Program-made: the position numbers and the translations under genes
Shown: positions 34,610 through 41,937 of the stretch, piece by piece
Position numbering within the stretch: the first letter of the stretch is position 1
Layout: each line of letters opens with the position of its first letter
The notes under the pieces: generated by a model
Database searches by the model: none
The model's input: only the letters and a program-made list of their open reading frames with translations
What the model was told of the DNA's origin: nothing
Origin: Polyangiaceae bacterium
GTDB taxonomy: Bacteria; Myxococcota_A; Polyangia; Polyangiales; Polyangiaceae
Direction: 5' to 3'
Length of the DNA: 41,937 bases
NCBI GenBank assembly: GCA_009781005.1
Contig: WQYX01000032.1
Location: 1 to 41,937 of the forward strand

Positions 34610-35173
34610 ATGCTCGCCGCACATCCGTTCCTCCTCATCCGAGTCCACGGCGTCGTTCCGATCATGGCCGCGATGCTCGGCGCGTGCTCCCTCCAACCCG
34701 TCTCCACCGATAGCAGCAGCGATAGCACCACGACCGACACGACCTCCGGCGCCGTGACCGGCTCCGACTGCGGACTCGACTCCGCGTCGGGCGCCACACT
34801 CTGCCTGGTGACGAGTCAGTGCCCCAGCGTCGTCATCGACTCGAGCACGTTTCCGAATTGTGGCTTTCGCATCCGCGGATCCATCGCCGAGCTCGTGTGC
34901 GGATGCGGAGAGTACATCTGCTCGATGGGAGCATTCACTACGTGCGATCAGGCCGAGCAACTGCTCTCGCAACAAACCGAGGTGAGCGTCTGCGATCAGA
35001 TCGCCGAGGGTCGCTGCACCGCCGGCACGCCGACGACGAGCAGCACCGGCTCGAGCGACGCCACCTCATCGAGCTCGTCGAGCTCCAGTGGAAGTTCGTC
35101 GAGTTGCGATCGCACATGCTTGGCGGAATGCGGCGGAGGAGCCGCATGCGCCAGCGTTTGTGAGTGTTTTTGA
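34610..35173 (+). CDS. Cys-rich lipoprotein with Ser-rich linker
   Basis: 187 residues from ATG 34610. A hydrophobic leader ends in a lipobox (Leu-Gly-Ala-Cys, about residue 24) and a Ser/Thr/Asp linker follows. The middle has paired cysteines (CGLDS, CLVTSQCPS, NCGFRIRG, VCGCGEYICS). A poly-Ser stretch (about 150-170) precedes a compact Cys-rich end (CDRTCLAECGGG and CASVCECF) that runs to the last residue. The final cysteine cluster looks like a small disulphide knot. It is divergent from the TerB-like gene. Unrelated in detail to the Cys-rich pair at 3-6 kb. Function unknown. Confidence 0.7.
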   Translation: MLAAHPFLLIRVHGVVPIMAAMLGACSLQPVSTDSSSDSTTTDTTSGAVTGSDCGLDSASGATLCLVTSQCPSVVIDSSTFPNCGFRIRGSIAELVCGCGEYICSMGAFTTCDQAEQLLSQQTEVSVCDQIAEGRCTAGTPTTSSTGSSDATSSSSSSSSGSSSSCDRTCLAECGGGAACASVCECF

Positions 35174-35183
35174 CCGCGGGGGT

Positions 35184-35254
35184 GGGGCAGGCACAGGGGC
35201 CTGCCCCTACGGCTGACAACACACTCGTAGGGGCGGCCCCCCGTGGCCGCCCTC
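35184..35254. repeat. Two back-to-back GC palindromes of the GTAGGGGC family
   Basis: GGGGCAGGC/GCCTGCCCC at 35184-35207, followed by CTAC, and GTAGGGGCGGCC with GGCCGCCC at 35227-35252. They fill the gap between two convergent genes and could terminate transcription from both sides, though T-runs are missing. Confidence 0.75.
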
Positions 35255-35264
35255 GTCGTTGCCG

Positions 35265-36104
35265 TTAGACAATCTGTTTGGCGATCTGCCGTGTCTCGTC
35301 CCGCTCCTTGAGCGACTCGAGGATGATCACGGCCGTCTCTTCGATGGCGCGCCCGGTGACGTCGATGATGGACCAATTCGGGTGCTGCGCGAAGATGCTC
35401 TGCGCGTACTCGAGTTCGGCTTTGACCTGTTCTCGAAGGCCGTAGTTTGCATCCACGCTCATGCCGAGTTGCCGAAGGCGCGCCTTGCGGATCTCGATGA
35501 GTGGATCGAGCCCGATGGTCAGACCGACGACGCGCTCTTGGTTGGCTTCGTCGAGTTCGTGCGGCGGCGTGACGCCGAGGACGATCGGAAGATTTGCAAC
35601 CTTGAGCCCGCGCTGCGCGAGCAGCGTCGAGAGCGGGGTCTTCGAGGTGCGGCTGACGCCCACGAGAACGAGATCGGCCTTCTTGAAGTTCCGAGGCTCC
35701 TTGCCGTCGTCGCTCTTGACCGTGAATTCGACCGCCTCGATCCGGCGGAAGTATTCGTCCGAGAGAGGAAGCATGGCGCTCGGCATGTTGATCGGATGGC
35801 GATCGAGGTAGACCGTCAATTTTCCGATCAGCGACCCGATGAGATCGAGTGCTTCCACACGCAGCTCGTAGCTTGACGCGTGAATGAACTCGCGCAGCTC
35901 CGGGCTAACGATGGTGAAGACGACGAGCGCACCTTCGCGTGCCGCGCGCTCGAGGATGGGCCGGACGGCCTCCTTCGTGCGTACGCGCGTATGAAGGCGA
36001 AGCTTTGCGCCCGAATGAGGGAACTGCAACATGGCCGCCCGGACGACCTTTTCTGCGGTTTCGCCCGTGGAGTCGGACAGAACGTCGATGCGCTTTGCGT
36101 CCAC
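35265..36104 (-). CDS. ppsR: PEP synthase regulatory protein (kinase/pyrophosphorylase)
   Basis: 279 residues of the DUF299 family. The N-terminal DVLSDSTGETAEKVVRAA and the P-loop GVSRTSKTPLS are diagnostic. Members phosphorylate a threonine of PEP synthase (or of PPDK in plants) using ADP and reverse it with phosphate, switching gluconeogenic PEP formation. The target enzyme gene is not in the window. It is a single-gene unit, convergent with the Cys-rich lipoprotein. Confidence 0.93.
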   Translation of the reverse strand: MDAKRIDVLSDSTGETAEKVVRAAMLQFPHSGAKLRLHTRVRTKEAVRPILERAAREGALVVFTIVSPELREFIHASSYELRVEALDLIGSLIGKLTVYLDRHPINMPSAMLPLSDEYFRRIEAVEFTVKSDDGKEPRNFKKADLVLVGVSRTSKTPLSTLLAQRGLKVANLPIVLGVTPPHELDEANQERVVGLTIGLDPLIEIRKARLRQLGMSVDANYGLREQVKAELEYAQSIFAQHPNWSIIDVTGRAIEETAVIILESLKERDETRQIAKQIV

Positions 36105-36233
36105 GATAGTTTCAACTGTCTACCACGCATGCGAGCAGAAAGGAGCGCGAAGGCGTCGAGACTTTTCTTCAAGACGTCCTCGCCGCAGTAGCGCGATCGC
36201 GATGCGTTCATCACCACTCGATCGCGGGCGATC

Positions 36234-36866
36234 GTGAGCACGGAACGTGCACACGTACGTCGCATGCGGAACGTTCAAGCAAGTCAGCAGGCCAAACCAT
36301 CCCGTCGTCCAACGCTCCGTCCGATCTTACCGAGCTCGCCGTCGCCACTCGGGTGTCCGCGGACAGCTCCGTCACTCGAGAGAGTCACGTCTTCATCGGA
36401 TGATGCTCCAACGCTGGTCGGCTTCGGAGCACGAACGCGCGTGGGGGTGGCTCTGCTCCCGCAAACTCACCACCTCGAGGATGACGAACCCACCAAGTCG
36501 TATCCTGTCGAAGCAACGCGCATGCGCACCTCATCGAAGTTAGCCCGCTTCGGATGGTTCGCTCTCGGCGTGATGTTCGGCATTGCCCTCGCTGCTTTCA
36601 CGCGACGCATGCAGTCTACACACACTTCCGAAGTGGGATCTCCGTCTCCGGCGCAGACAACGATGCTGTCAACCGCGCCAGCGCCGGCGCCGTCCGTCGT
36701 CGTCGTGGCGCCGCCCGTCGATGACGCGTCTGCCACGGCCGTCGAAATGCCTGTCGCTCCTCCGCCGCCAGCAACACCTCGCGCGAACACGCCTCGGCAT
36801 CGGGTGGCCAGCAAGCCGAAGCCGCCCAAGCCGATCGCAATCCACGGTGCCGAAGACACTCGATAG
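36234..36866 (+). CDS. Hypothetical single-pass membrane protein
   Basis: 210 residues from GTG 36234. A polar N-terminus (about 1-100, rich in Ser, Pro and Arg) is followed by one membrane helix (FGWFALGVMFGIALAAF, about 107-123). The C-terminal part is Pro/Ala/Val-rich, with a basic Pro-Lys-Pro end. Such proteins in myxobacteria often accompany signalling kinases, but none is next to it here. No domain recognised. A start at a later ATG (codon 96) just before the helix is also possible. The GC palindrome at 36872 follows the stop. Confidence 0.5.
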   Translation: MSTERAHVRRMRNVQASQQAKPSRRPTLRPILPSSPSPLGCPRTAPSLERVTSSSDDAPTLVGFGARTRVGVALLPQTHHLEDDEPTKSYPVEATRMRTSSKLARFGWFALGVMFGIALAAFTRRMQSTHTSEVGSPSPAQTTMLSTAPAPAPSVVVVAPPVDDASATAVEMPVAPPPPATPRANTPRHRVASKPKPPKPIAIHGAEDTR

Positions 36867-36871
36867 AATCC

Positions 36872-36896
36872 GGGGGCGCGATGAATCGCGCCCCTA
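36872..36896. repeat. GTAGGGGCG-family palindrome at the pyrE stop
   Basis: GGGGCGCGAT and ATCGCGCCCC flank GA; the pyrE stop TAG (minus strand, 36896-36894) is part of the flanking GTAGGGG. It separates two convergent genes. Confidence 0.8.
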
Positions 36897-37460
36897 CAAT
36901 CCGAAGTCGTTGCGCGTGTAGACCGCAACGAACGGCAATCCCGCGGCCTCGATGGCTTCACGGCCACCTTCGAGTCGATCGACGAGCGTGACGACGCCCG
37001 ACACCACGTAGTCCGCGGCGCGAAGCTTCTCGACTGCCTTGAGCGTGGAGCCACCCGTGGTCGTCACGTCCTCGAGGATGACGAGCGCGGCGCCGGGCGG
37101 AAGCGTGGTGTTGCCCTCGAGAAACCGCTTCGAGCCATGATCTTTGGCTTCTTTGCGGACGTAGACGGCATCTTTGGGTGTCCCGCGCAGATGACTCGTG
37201 AGTGCAACGGCGCTTGCGAGCGGGCACCCTCCGAGCTCAACGCCCGCGACCGCATCGCACGCGGGAAGTGCTGCAAGTGCATCGAGCATGAGTTCGCCGG
37301 CGAGCGCGTGGCCTTCGGCGGTGAGCACCGTCTGCTTGCAGTCGATGAAAAAATCGCTCTCTTTGCCGGACGCGAGCACGACGCGCCTGCGAGCGAACGA
37401 CCGCTCACGAAGCATCTCAAGCAACCGCGCGCGGTTGAAAGCAGCTTTGCTCGATGCCAT
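36894..37460 (-). CDS. pyrE: Orotate phosphoribosyltransferase
   Basis: 188 residues. It joins orotate to PRPP in UMP synthesis. SGKESDFFIDCKQ near the N-terminus and the PRPP-binding VILEDVTTTGGST (about 130-142) mark the family. YVRKEAKDHG carries the catalytic Lys region. Its ATG overlaps the stop of the bactofilin gene by one base (TGATG), so it is probably the last gene of a bactofilin-bactofilin-pyrE operon. Confidence 0.94.
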   Translation of the reverse strand: MASSKAAFNRARLLEMLRERSFARRRVVLASGKESDFFIDCKQTVLTAEGHALAGELMLDALAALPACDAVAGVELGGCPLASAVALTSHLRGTPKDAVYVRKEAKDHGSKRFLEGNTTLPPGAALVILEDVTTTGGSTLKAVEKLRAADYVVSGVVTLVDRLEGGREAIEAAGLPFVAVYTRNDFGL

Positions 37461-38104
37461 CAGCGTTTCTTTTGAACGGCCTTCGTGCCCTTCTTGAGAA
37501 CCGGAACCACCGGCGGAGGCGGCTCGCGACGCGAAGTTTGCTTGTCTGGCGTGATCGGCGCCGCCGCGGCTGTTGGTGCGGGTGCGGCTTTGACTTGCGC
37601 GGGTGCGGTGACGACCGTGCGAACCTCGCGGCCGGCCTGCGCGACCGTTTCGCGTGCCACTTCACGTGTTTGAGCGGCCGGGCGAGCATGCGCCGCGGTG
37701 GTCGTTGCGGCGCGCGAAGGAGTTGCTGCGGACGCCGCGCGAGCGATGGGACGCGCTAGAGGGGCCGATCCGGTTTGCACGTGGCCGCGGACGAGGCCAC
37801 CCGATGCAATGGCAATGCGTGGCGCGCGGAGGTTCCCGACAACCTTCGCGCCCGCTTCGACGTGCACGGATTCGTCGGCAACGAGATCGCCGCGCACGGC
37901 GCCGCGGACGACGATGCGCTGCGCGTTGATGTTGGCAGCGACGAGGCCGCTCGTGTCGACGAGCGCTTCGCCCGAGCACTGAATCTCACCCTCGATGCGC
38001 CCGGCGATCTCGAGATCGCCCGTGCCGATGACGCGCCCGCGAACGAACGTCGCGCGGCCGATCACGGTCGTTTCAGCCACTTTTGCCATAGCCGCCACCT
38101 TCAC
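37460..38104 (-). CDS. Bactofilin with long basic tail
   Basis: 214 residues from GTG 38104, overlapping the upstream bactofilin stop (GTGA); an ATG at 38089 is an alternative start. Residues about 10-120 are the bactofilin beta-helix (TVIGRATFVRGRVIGTGDLE, with turns such as VRGAVRGDLVADE). The tail is Ala/Thr/Pro-rich and ends Lys-Lys-Gly-Thr-Lys-Ala-Val-Gln-Lys-Lys-Arg. M. xanthus BacP has a basic C-terminal motif that recruits PadC, and this tail could act alike; that is inference. Bactofilins polymerise without nucleotide and scaffold chromosome-pole or wall machinery. Confidence 0.88.
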   Translation of the reverse strand: MKVAAMAKVAETTVIGRATFVRGRVIGTGDLEIAGRIEGEIQCSGEALVDTSGLVAANINAQRIVVRGAVRGDLVADESVHVEAGAKVVGNLRAPRIAIASGGLVRGHVQTGSAPLARPIARAASAATPSRAATTTAAHARPAAQTREVARETVAQAGREVRTVVTAPAQVKAAPAPTAAAAPITPDKQTSRREPPPPVVPVLKKGTKAVQKKR

Positions 38105-38415
38105 ACATCCATGTCGACGTTGCCCTTGAACTGGGCACCGTCGGCGATGGTGATGCGCGTTGCTTTCACGTTTCCAATGACCTTCGCGCCGTTTTGCAGA
38201 TCCACGCGATCGGTCGAATGGATGTTGCCCGTGACGGCGCCTGCAACAGCCACCGGCCCGCTAGCGATGTCTGCCTCGACCACGCCACCTTGATCGATGG
38301 TGATGCCGTCTTTGGCAACGACCTTGCCGCGAATGGTGCCTTGCACGAGGACGTCTTCGTCGCTCGTGATCTCGCCTTCAATCGTGATGCCTACGCCGAT
38401 GACCGTGCTCGCCAT
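38101..38415 (-). CDS. Minimal bactofilin
   Basis: 104 residues, almost only the right-handed beta-helix: MASTVIGVGITIEGEITSDE, then VLVQGTIRGKVVAKDG and VGAVTGNIH-like turns. It lacks the extended tails of its neighbours. It overlaps the next bactofilin by 4 bp and starts this operon. A likely filament core subunit that copolymerises with the tailed forms. Confidence 0.88.
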   Translation of the reverse strand: MASTVIGVGITIEGEITSDEDVLVQGTIRGKVVAKDGITIDQGGVVEADIASGPVAVAGAVTGNIHSTDRVDLQNGAKVIGNVKATRITIADGAQFKGNVDMDV

Positions 38416-38436
38416 GTCGTCCTCCGCAAGAGTCTT

Positions 38437-38580
38437 AGAGCATGTTTACCAGCCTGCTGCGCGAATCGATTCGTCGGTTGGGCGCTACGGTGCCTGCGCA
38501 CGTACGACAAGTACGCTTACGCGGGCTCCTCGCGCCCGCCCTAGCCTCAATTCGCTCGCGACGGCTGGAAAACATGCTCT
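38437..38580. repeat. 144-bp inverted-repeat element between bactofilin genes
   Basis: AGAGCATGTTTACCAGCC at the left and GGCTGGAAAACATGCTCT at the right match at 17 of 18 positions as inverted repeats. The interior is GC-rich with a CGTACGACAAGTACG-type hairpin and no coding capacity. It splits the bactofilin cluster. A fragment of the right end occurs at 12811-12843. Confidence 0.7.
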
Positions 38581-38605
38581 TGAATCGGAATGCTGCCGCC
38601 TGCTC

Positions 38606-39007
38606 TTAGCGGCGCCTCCCGCTGTTCGTTGTGTTCTCCGAAAGCTCGGGGGGCAGGTCGAATTCTGTGGCGAGGTGGCCGGTAAATTCGGCGCCCTCTT
38701 CGATTGTCACTGATTCACCATGCATGTCGCCACGCACTTTCGCGCCGACTTCGATGCGCACGACACCTTGGGCTTGGACGTCGCCTGCGAGCTCGCCGCG
38801 GATCGTGACCGCTTGCGCGTCGATGTTCGATGCTGCGCGCGCGCCATGGTCGACCGTGAGATCTCCGCGGAGCGAAATGTCGCCTTCGATGCTGCCTTCG
38901 ATCCGCAGACTGCCGTCACCTGACACGCGACCGCGCACGCGTGTGGCGCGGCCGATGACCGCTTCGCTTCCGACGTCGGCGTGCGAACGTGCCGTTTTTG
39001 CCATCAT
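38606..39007 (-). CDS. Bactofilin
   Basis: 133 residues. A 15-residue N-terminal extension is followed by the beta-helix (AVIGRATRVRGRVSGDGSLR, then IEGDISLRGDLTVDHGA and IEVGAKVRGDMHGESV). The C-terminal tail is short, ending in Arg-Arg-Arg. It shares the N-terminal pattern IGRATxVRGRV with the long-tailed bactofilin, so these two are the closest paralogues of the trio. Separated from the other two by the inverted-repeat element. Confidence 0.87.
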   Translation of the reverse strand: MMAKTARSHADVGSEAVIGRATRVRGRVSGDGSLRIEGSIEGDISLRGDLTVDHGARAASNIDAQAVTIRGELAGDVQAQGVVRIEVGAKVRGDMHGESVTIEEGAEFTGHLATEFDLPPELSENTTNSGRRR

Positions 39008-39076
39008 CGTGGTAGCGCCTACTAGTACAGGCGTTCATGGCTGTCACCAGTGACGCGGCTTCCAAGAAGCACGTGA

Positions 39077-40030
39077 TTGTGCGCTAAGCTCGCGCGCGTT
39101 TTGGGTCGGCCGGGGACGCTTTTCACATGGTCGCTCTGCGCGGTGCCGCTCATCGGCGTCGCCGAGCTCGTCTTGCACGTCAAGCAAACGACGGTCGACG
39201 TTGTGACGGACGCGGATTGGAACGCCGCGCGCGACGCCGTGAAGGACGCAGCCAAGCCTGACGATCTCGTCTTGTTCGCGCCGTTCTGGGCGGATCCGCT
39301 CGGCCGGCGCGCGTTCGGCGACGAGCTCGCGGGCATGAAGAAAGAAGCGCGGGCGGACGAATCGCGTTTTGCTCGGGCCTTCGAGGTCTCCATCCGCGGC
39401 GCCCGCCGGCCCGAGCTCACCGGATGGCGCGAAGCTTCCGAACGGAGAGTCGGGCCCATCACCATCCGCGTTTACGAAAATCCTTTGCATGTAAAGGTTC
39501 TCACCGACGTGCTCGATGAAGTTGGTCCGGAGCACGTGACGGTTTCGCGCGTCGATGCGAACGGCGCCGAGACACCCTGCACGTGGCAGCACAGTGCCGG
39601 GCAACCCGGCGGACTCGCAGTCCCGCAGGGTCCCGCCATCCCCGGCGACAGGTTCGTGTGCACGAACGGCGGCTACGTCGGTGCAGCCGTACTCCACAAC
39701 GACGATCACCATCCGCATCTCTGCCTGTTCGCGAGCGCAAGCGGCACGACGCGCATTCGCGTAAAGGATGTCGCGTTCGGGCAATCGCTCGCAGGCCACG
39801 CGGGAGTGCAATGGGTGACCGATCGAACGCCCACGCCCGAGCGCATCGAGCTCGCGTTCTCCGCGTTCGATCGGCCCATCGGCCAGCACCATCATAGGGT
39901 GGGCACCGGTTGGGTCGACTTCGAGTTTCCAACACCCGAGATCGCCGGCAAACGCGGCGATCTCGTCGCCGACGTCACGGGAAGTGGTGGGGGCGCGCGT
40001 CATTTCTGCTTCGAGGCGAACACGCGATGA
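39077..40030 (+). CDS. Membrane-anchored protein paired with glycosyltransferase
   Basis: 317 residues if TTG 39077 is the start; a stop lies immediately upstream in frame, and no ATG or GTG exists nearby. One membrane helix (LFTWSLCAVPLIGVAELVL, about 16-34) is followed by an extracytoplasmic part with no recognised domain. That part begins with a segment (AARDAVKDAAKPDDLVLFAP) seen in tails of membrane mannosyltransferases and carries a few Cys. It overlaps the next gene by 4 bp (ATGA), so the two proteins probably work together on a lipid-linked sugar transfer. Function not known. Confidence 0.65.
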   Translation: MCAKLARVLGRPGTLFTWSLCAVPLIGVAELVLHVKQTTVDVVTDADWNAARDAVKDAAKPDDLVLFAPFWADPLGRRAFGDELAGMKKEARADESRFARAFEVSIRGARRPELTGWREASERRVGPITIRVYENPLHVKVLTDVLDEVGPEHVTVSRVDANGAETPCTWQHSAGQPGGLAVPQGPAIPGDRFVCTNGGYVGAAVLHNDDHHPHLCLFASASGTTRIRVKDVAFGQSLAGHAGVQWVTDRTPTPERIELAFSAFDRPIGQHHHRVGTGWVDFEFPTPEIAGKRGDLVADVTGSGGGARHFCFEANTR

Positions 40031-41805
40031 CAGAGAATCTCCCGGCCGCGCCCCCCGTGCCCTGGGTGCGCAAACACATCGACTCCCTTCTTGGCGTTGG
40101 ACTCGGCGGCGGCTATGTCGCGTGGCTGCTCGCGACCGCACGGAGCCTTGGTTTCTCGCGCGACGAAGGCTTCTATTTTTCGGCCGCGCACGACTACGAG
40201 CGGTGGTTTTCGCTTCTGCTCGAGTCGCCGCGAAGGGCGTTTGCGCGTTCGGCGATCGACCCCATTTGGGCAAACAACCACGAGCATCCGTCGCTCATGA
40301 AGAGCCTATTTGCGATTTCGCACATGCTCTTTTACGAGAAATGGAAGATCTTTGCCGACGAGAGCACGGCGTTCCGCTTCCCCGGAATGCTGATGATGGG
40401 CCTCACAATCTATGTAACGTACATGTTCGCAGCGCGTCATTTCTCGCGGCGCGCTGCGATGGTTTCCGTCCTCGCGCTCGGCCTCATGCCAAGGGTCTTC
40501 TATCACGCGCACCTTGCATGCTTCGACGTCCCCATCATGGCCATGTGGACATCCTGCATCTACGTCTATTGGCGTGCGGAGGGGGGTGGCAAAACGTCCA
40601 CCTCGCCGTCCAGGGTTGGTAGTGGCCTCGGATGGACTCTCGGGGTGGGGATCGTCTTTGGTCTTGCGCTCGAGACGAAACACAACGCCTGGATGCTTCC
40701 GGCGGTCTTCGTTCCGCATGCCATGGTCGTGCATGGTCGCGCCATGGTGCGAAGCATGCGGGGCTCACGTTTTTCGCTGCCGCTTTCGCTCGTCGCGATG
40801 GCGACGATAGGGCCCGCGGTCTTCCTCTTGCTCTGGCCATGGATGTGGAATGACACCCTCCCGCGCATTTCGGAATACGTAAGCTTCCACCTCCATCATG
40901 AGTATTATAATATCGAATTTCTTGGCCGGACGTATTTCGGGCCGCCGTCTCCAAAAGCGTATATGCCGGTGATGATCCTTGCCACCGTGCCCACGGTGAC
41001 CATCGTGCTCTTTCTCGTTGGCCTGATCGACCGTGTGCATTTGCTCTCGATGCGCGCGTCCTCATGGCTTTCCCAATTTCTCGATCACAGGCTGCCGTGG
41101 CCCAAGACGGCTCCGGAGCGCGATCGCGTTCAAACGGATTTGCTCATTCTCCTTGCGTTTGCCGTGCCGCTCGGGCCCTTTCTATTGCCACACACACCCA
41201 TCTTTGGCGGCACGAAGCACTGGATTCCGGCGTATCCATTTCTTGCCATTCTCGCCGGTCGCGGGTTCGAGCTCGTGTGGTCGCGCATCGAGGCACTTCT
41301 GACATCACGGTGGTCCTTCCATGCCACGAAGGCACGTGGGATCGAAGTTGCGGTAACGGCGCTCACGTTCTCTGGTGCGCTCGCGGTGACCATTCATTCG
41401 CACCCTTTCGGTCTGTCCACGTACGTGCCTTTCTTTGGCGGAACGGCGGGTGGCGCGGATCTCGGACTCAATCGCCAGTTTTGGGGATTTACGACCGAGA
41501 GCCTGGATCCGTATTTCCAAAAGAATACCAAGTCCGGAGATACGGTTTATATCATGGACACGGCATGGCCATCATGGGCGCGCATGGTCGAAGAGAAGCG
41601 CGTGCCTTCAGGGCTTCGCGGGGTAGGCAGCCCCGCAGAAGCCATGTTTTCGATTGTGCATCATGAACAACACATGAACGAAGTCGATTACAATATCTGG
41701 ACTGAATATCGATCTTCGACGCCCGATGACGTGCTCACGCACGACGGCGTGCCCATCATCACGGTCTACAGGAGGCCGTCGGTTGCGCGCCCGCACAGCA
41801 AGTGA
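40027..41805 (+). CDS. GT-C membrane glycosyltransferase (PMT/ArnT-like)
   Basis: 592 residues from ATG 40027. About 10-12 membrane helices are visible. The first extracytoplasmic loop has FSRDEGFYFSAAHDYERWF, where Asp-Glu matches the catalytic position of PMT/ArnT/GT-C enzymes that use polyprenyl-phosphate sugars. NHEHPSLMKSLFA and KHNAWMLP are further conserved-looking blocks. The C-terminal ~130 residues are soluble. Donor and acceptor (protein, lipid A or surface polysaccharide) cannot be told. Cotranscribed with the preceding gene. Confidence 0.8.
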   Translation: MTENLPAAPPVPWVRKHIDSLLGVGLGGGYVAWLLATARSLGFSRDEGFYFSAAHDYERWFSLLLESPRRAFARSAIDPIWANNHEHPSLMKSLFAISHMLFYEKWKIFADESTAFRFPGMLMMGLTIYVTYMFAARHFSRRAAMVSVLALGLMPRVFYHAHLACFDVPIMAMWTSCIYVYWRAEGGGKTSTSPSRVGSGLGWTLGVGIVFGLALETKHNAWMLPAVFVPHAMVVHGRAMVRSMRGSRFSLPLSLVAMATIGPAVFLLLWPWMWNDTLPRISEYVSFHLHHEYYNIEFLGRTYFGPPSPKAYMPVMILATVPTVTIVLFLVGLIDRVHLLSMRASSWLSQFLDHRLPWPKTAPERDRVQTDLLILLAFAVPLGPFLLPHTPIFGGTKHWIPAYPFLAILAGRGFELVWSRIEALLTSRWSFHATKARGIEVAVTALTFSGALAVTIHSHPFGLSTYVPFFGGTAGGADLGLNRQFWGFTTESLDPYFQKNTKSGDTVYIMDTAWPSWARMVEEKRVPSGLRGVGSPAEAMFSIVHHEQHMNEVDYNIWTEYRSSTPDDVLTHDGVPIITVYRRPSVARPHSK

Positions 41806-41887
41806 TGAGCCGGTCTAGCCCGGATAATTCATGACGCGATTTCTGCAGACGGCCGAGACCGCAGCGAAAAGGGCGCACGCCGTATCG

Positions 41888-41937
41888 CAGGACCGAGGCG
41901 TACTGTACGTACGCCGCAGGTCCGAGAAACGCCGTAC
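41888..41937. repeat. REP-like palindromic repeat at the window edge
   Basis: GGCGTAC (41897-41903) and GTACGCC (41909-41915) form a hairpin, and GCAGGaCCGAG/GCAGGtCCGAG flank it as a direct repeat. The GTACNNGTACG style recalls the centre of the element at 38437-38580. It continues beyond the window. Confidence 0.4.

Overview
The window looks like a chromosomal segment of a myxobacterium (Myxococcota, probably the Polyangia/Sorangiineae side). The basis is GC-rich DNA, delta-60 repeat lipoproteins, Cys-rich secreted proteins ending in MYXO-CTERM-like tails (Cys, hydrophobic helix, RRRR), Asp-Ala-Gly-rich linkers after lipoboxes, and three clustered bactofilins. No species was identified and no database was searched.

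Left third (1-12.3 kb), an accessory and surface-protein region. A 2.3-2.4 kb module (RelE/ParE-type toxin-antitoxin pair plus delta-60 lipoprotein gene, with promoter, leader hairpin and 3' hairpin) is present twice, at about 180-2456 and 7918-10306. The copies have decayed reciprocally: the left has a dead toxin-antitoxin pair and an intact delta-60 gene, the right has an intact pair and a frameshifted delta-60 gene. Between them lie two paralogous Cys-rich proteins that carry both an N-terminal lipobox and a C-terminal sorting tail, and an SMP-30-like beta-propeller lipoprotein. A GH16 beta-glucanase lipoprotein follows.

Middle (12.3-25.1 kb), mostly housekeeping genes. These are rpsB-tsf with a co-directional polysaccharide deacetylase, gatC-gatA (no gatB here), truB, glnD with a TPR lipoprotein, an OmpA-type lipoprotein and tRNA-Leu(CAG). 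This part is littered with small repeats. One inverted-repeat-bounded family begins CCGCTTTC..GACGCGA; it supplies the stop codons of two genes and abuts a third, and its long copy contains a decayed group II intron maturase. A second family is the GTAGGGGCG..CGCCCC palindrome, including a perfect 24-bp palindrome inside truB.

Right third (25.1-41.9 kb). In order: an Xre-RES toxin-antitoxin pair beside the tRNA; a TonB receptor followed by trpE-trpG; RseP; ProC; a TerB-like protein; a Cys-rich lipoprotein; the PEP-synthase regulatory kinase/phosphorylase; a compact operon of two bactofilins and pyrE, with a third bactofilin upstream; and a two-gene unit ending in a GT-C membrane glycosyltransferase.

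The strongest leads are the reciprocally decayed duplication with covarying hairpins, the dual-anchored Cys-rich proteins, and the stop-codon-associated repeats. I found no CRISPR array, rRNA gene or intact transposase, and no complete novel defence or biosynthetic system.
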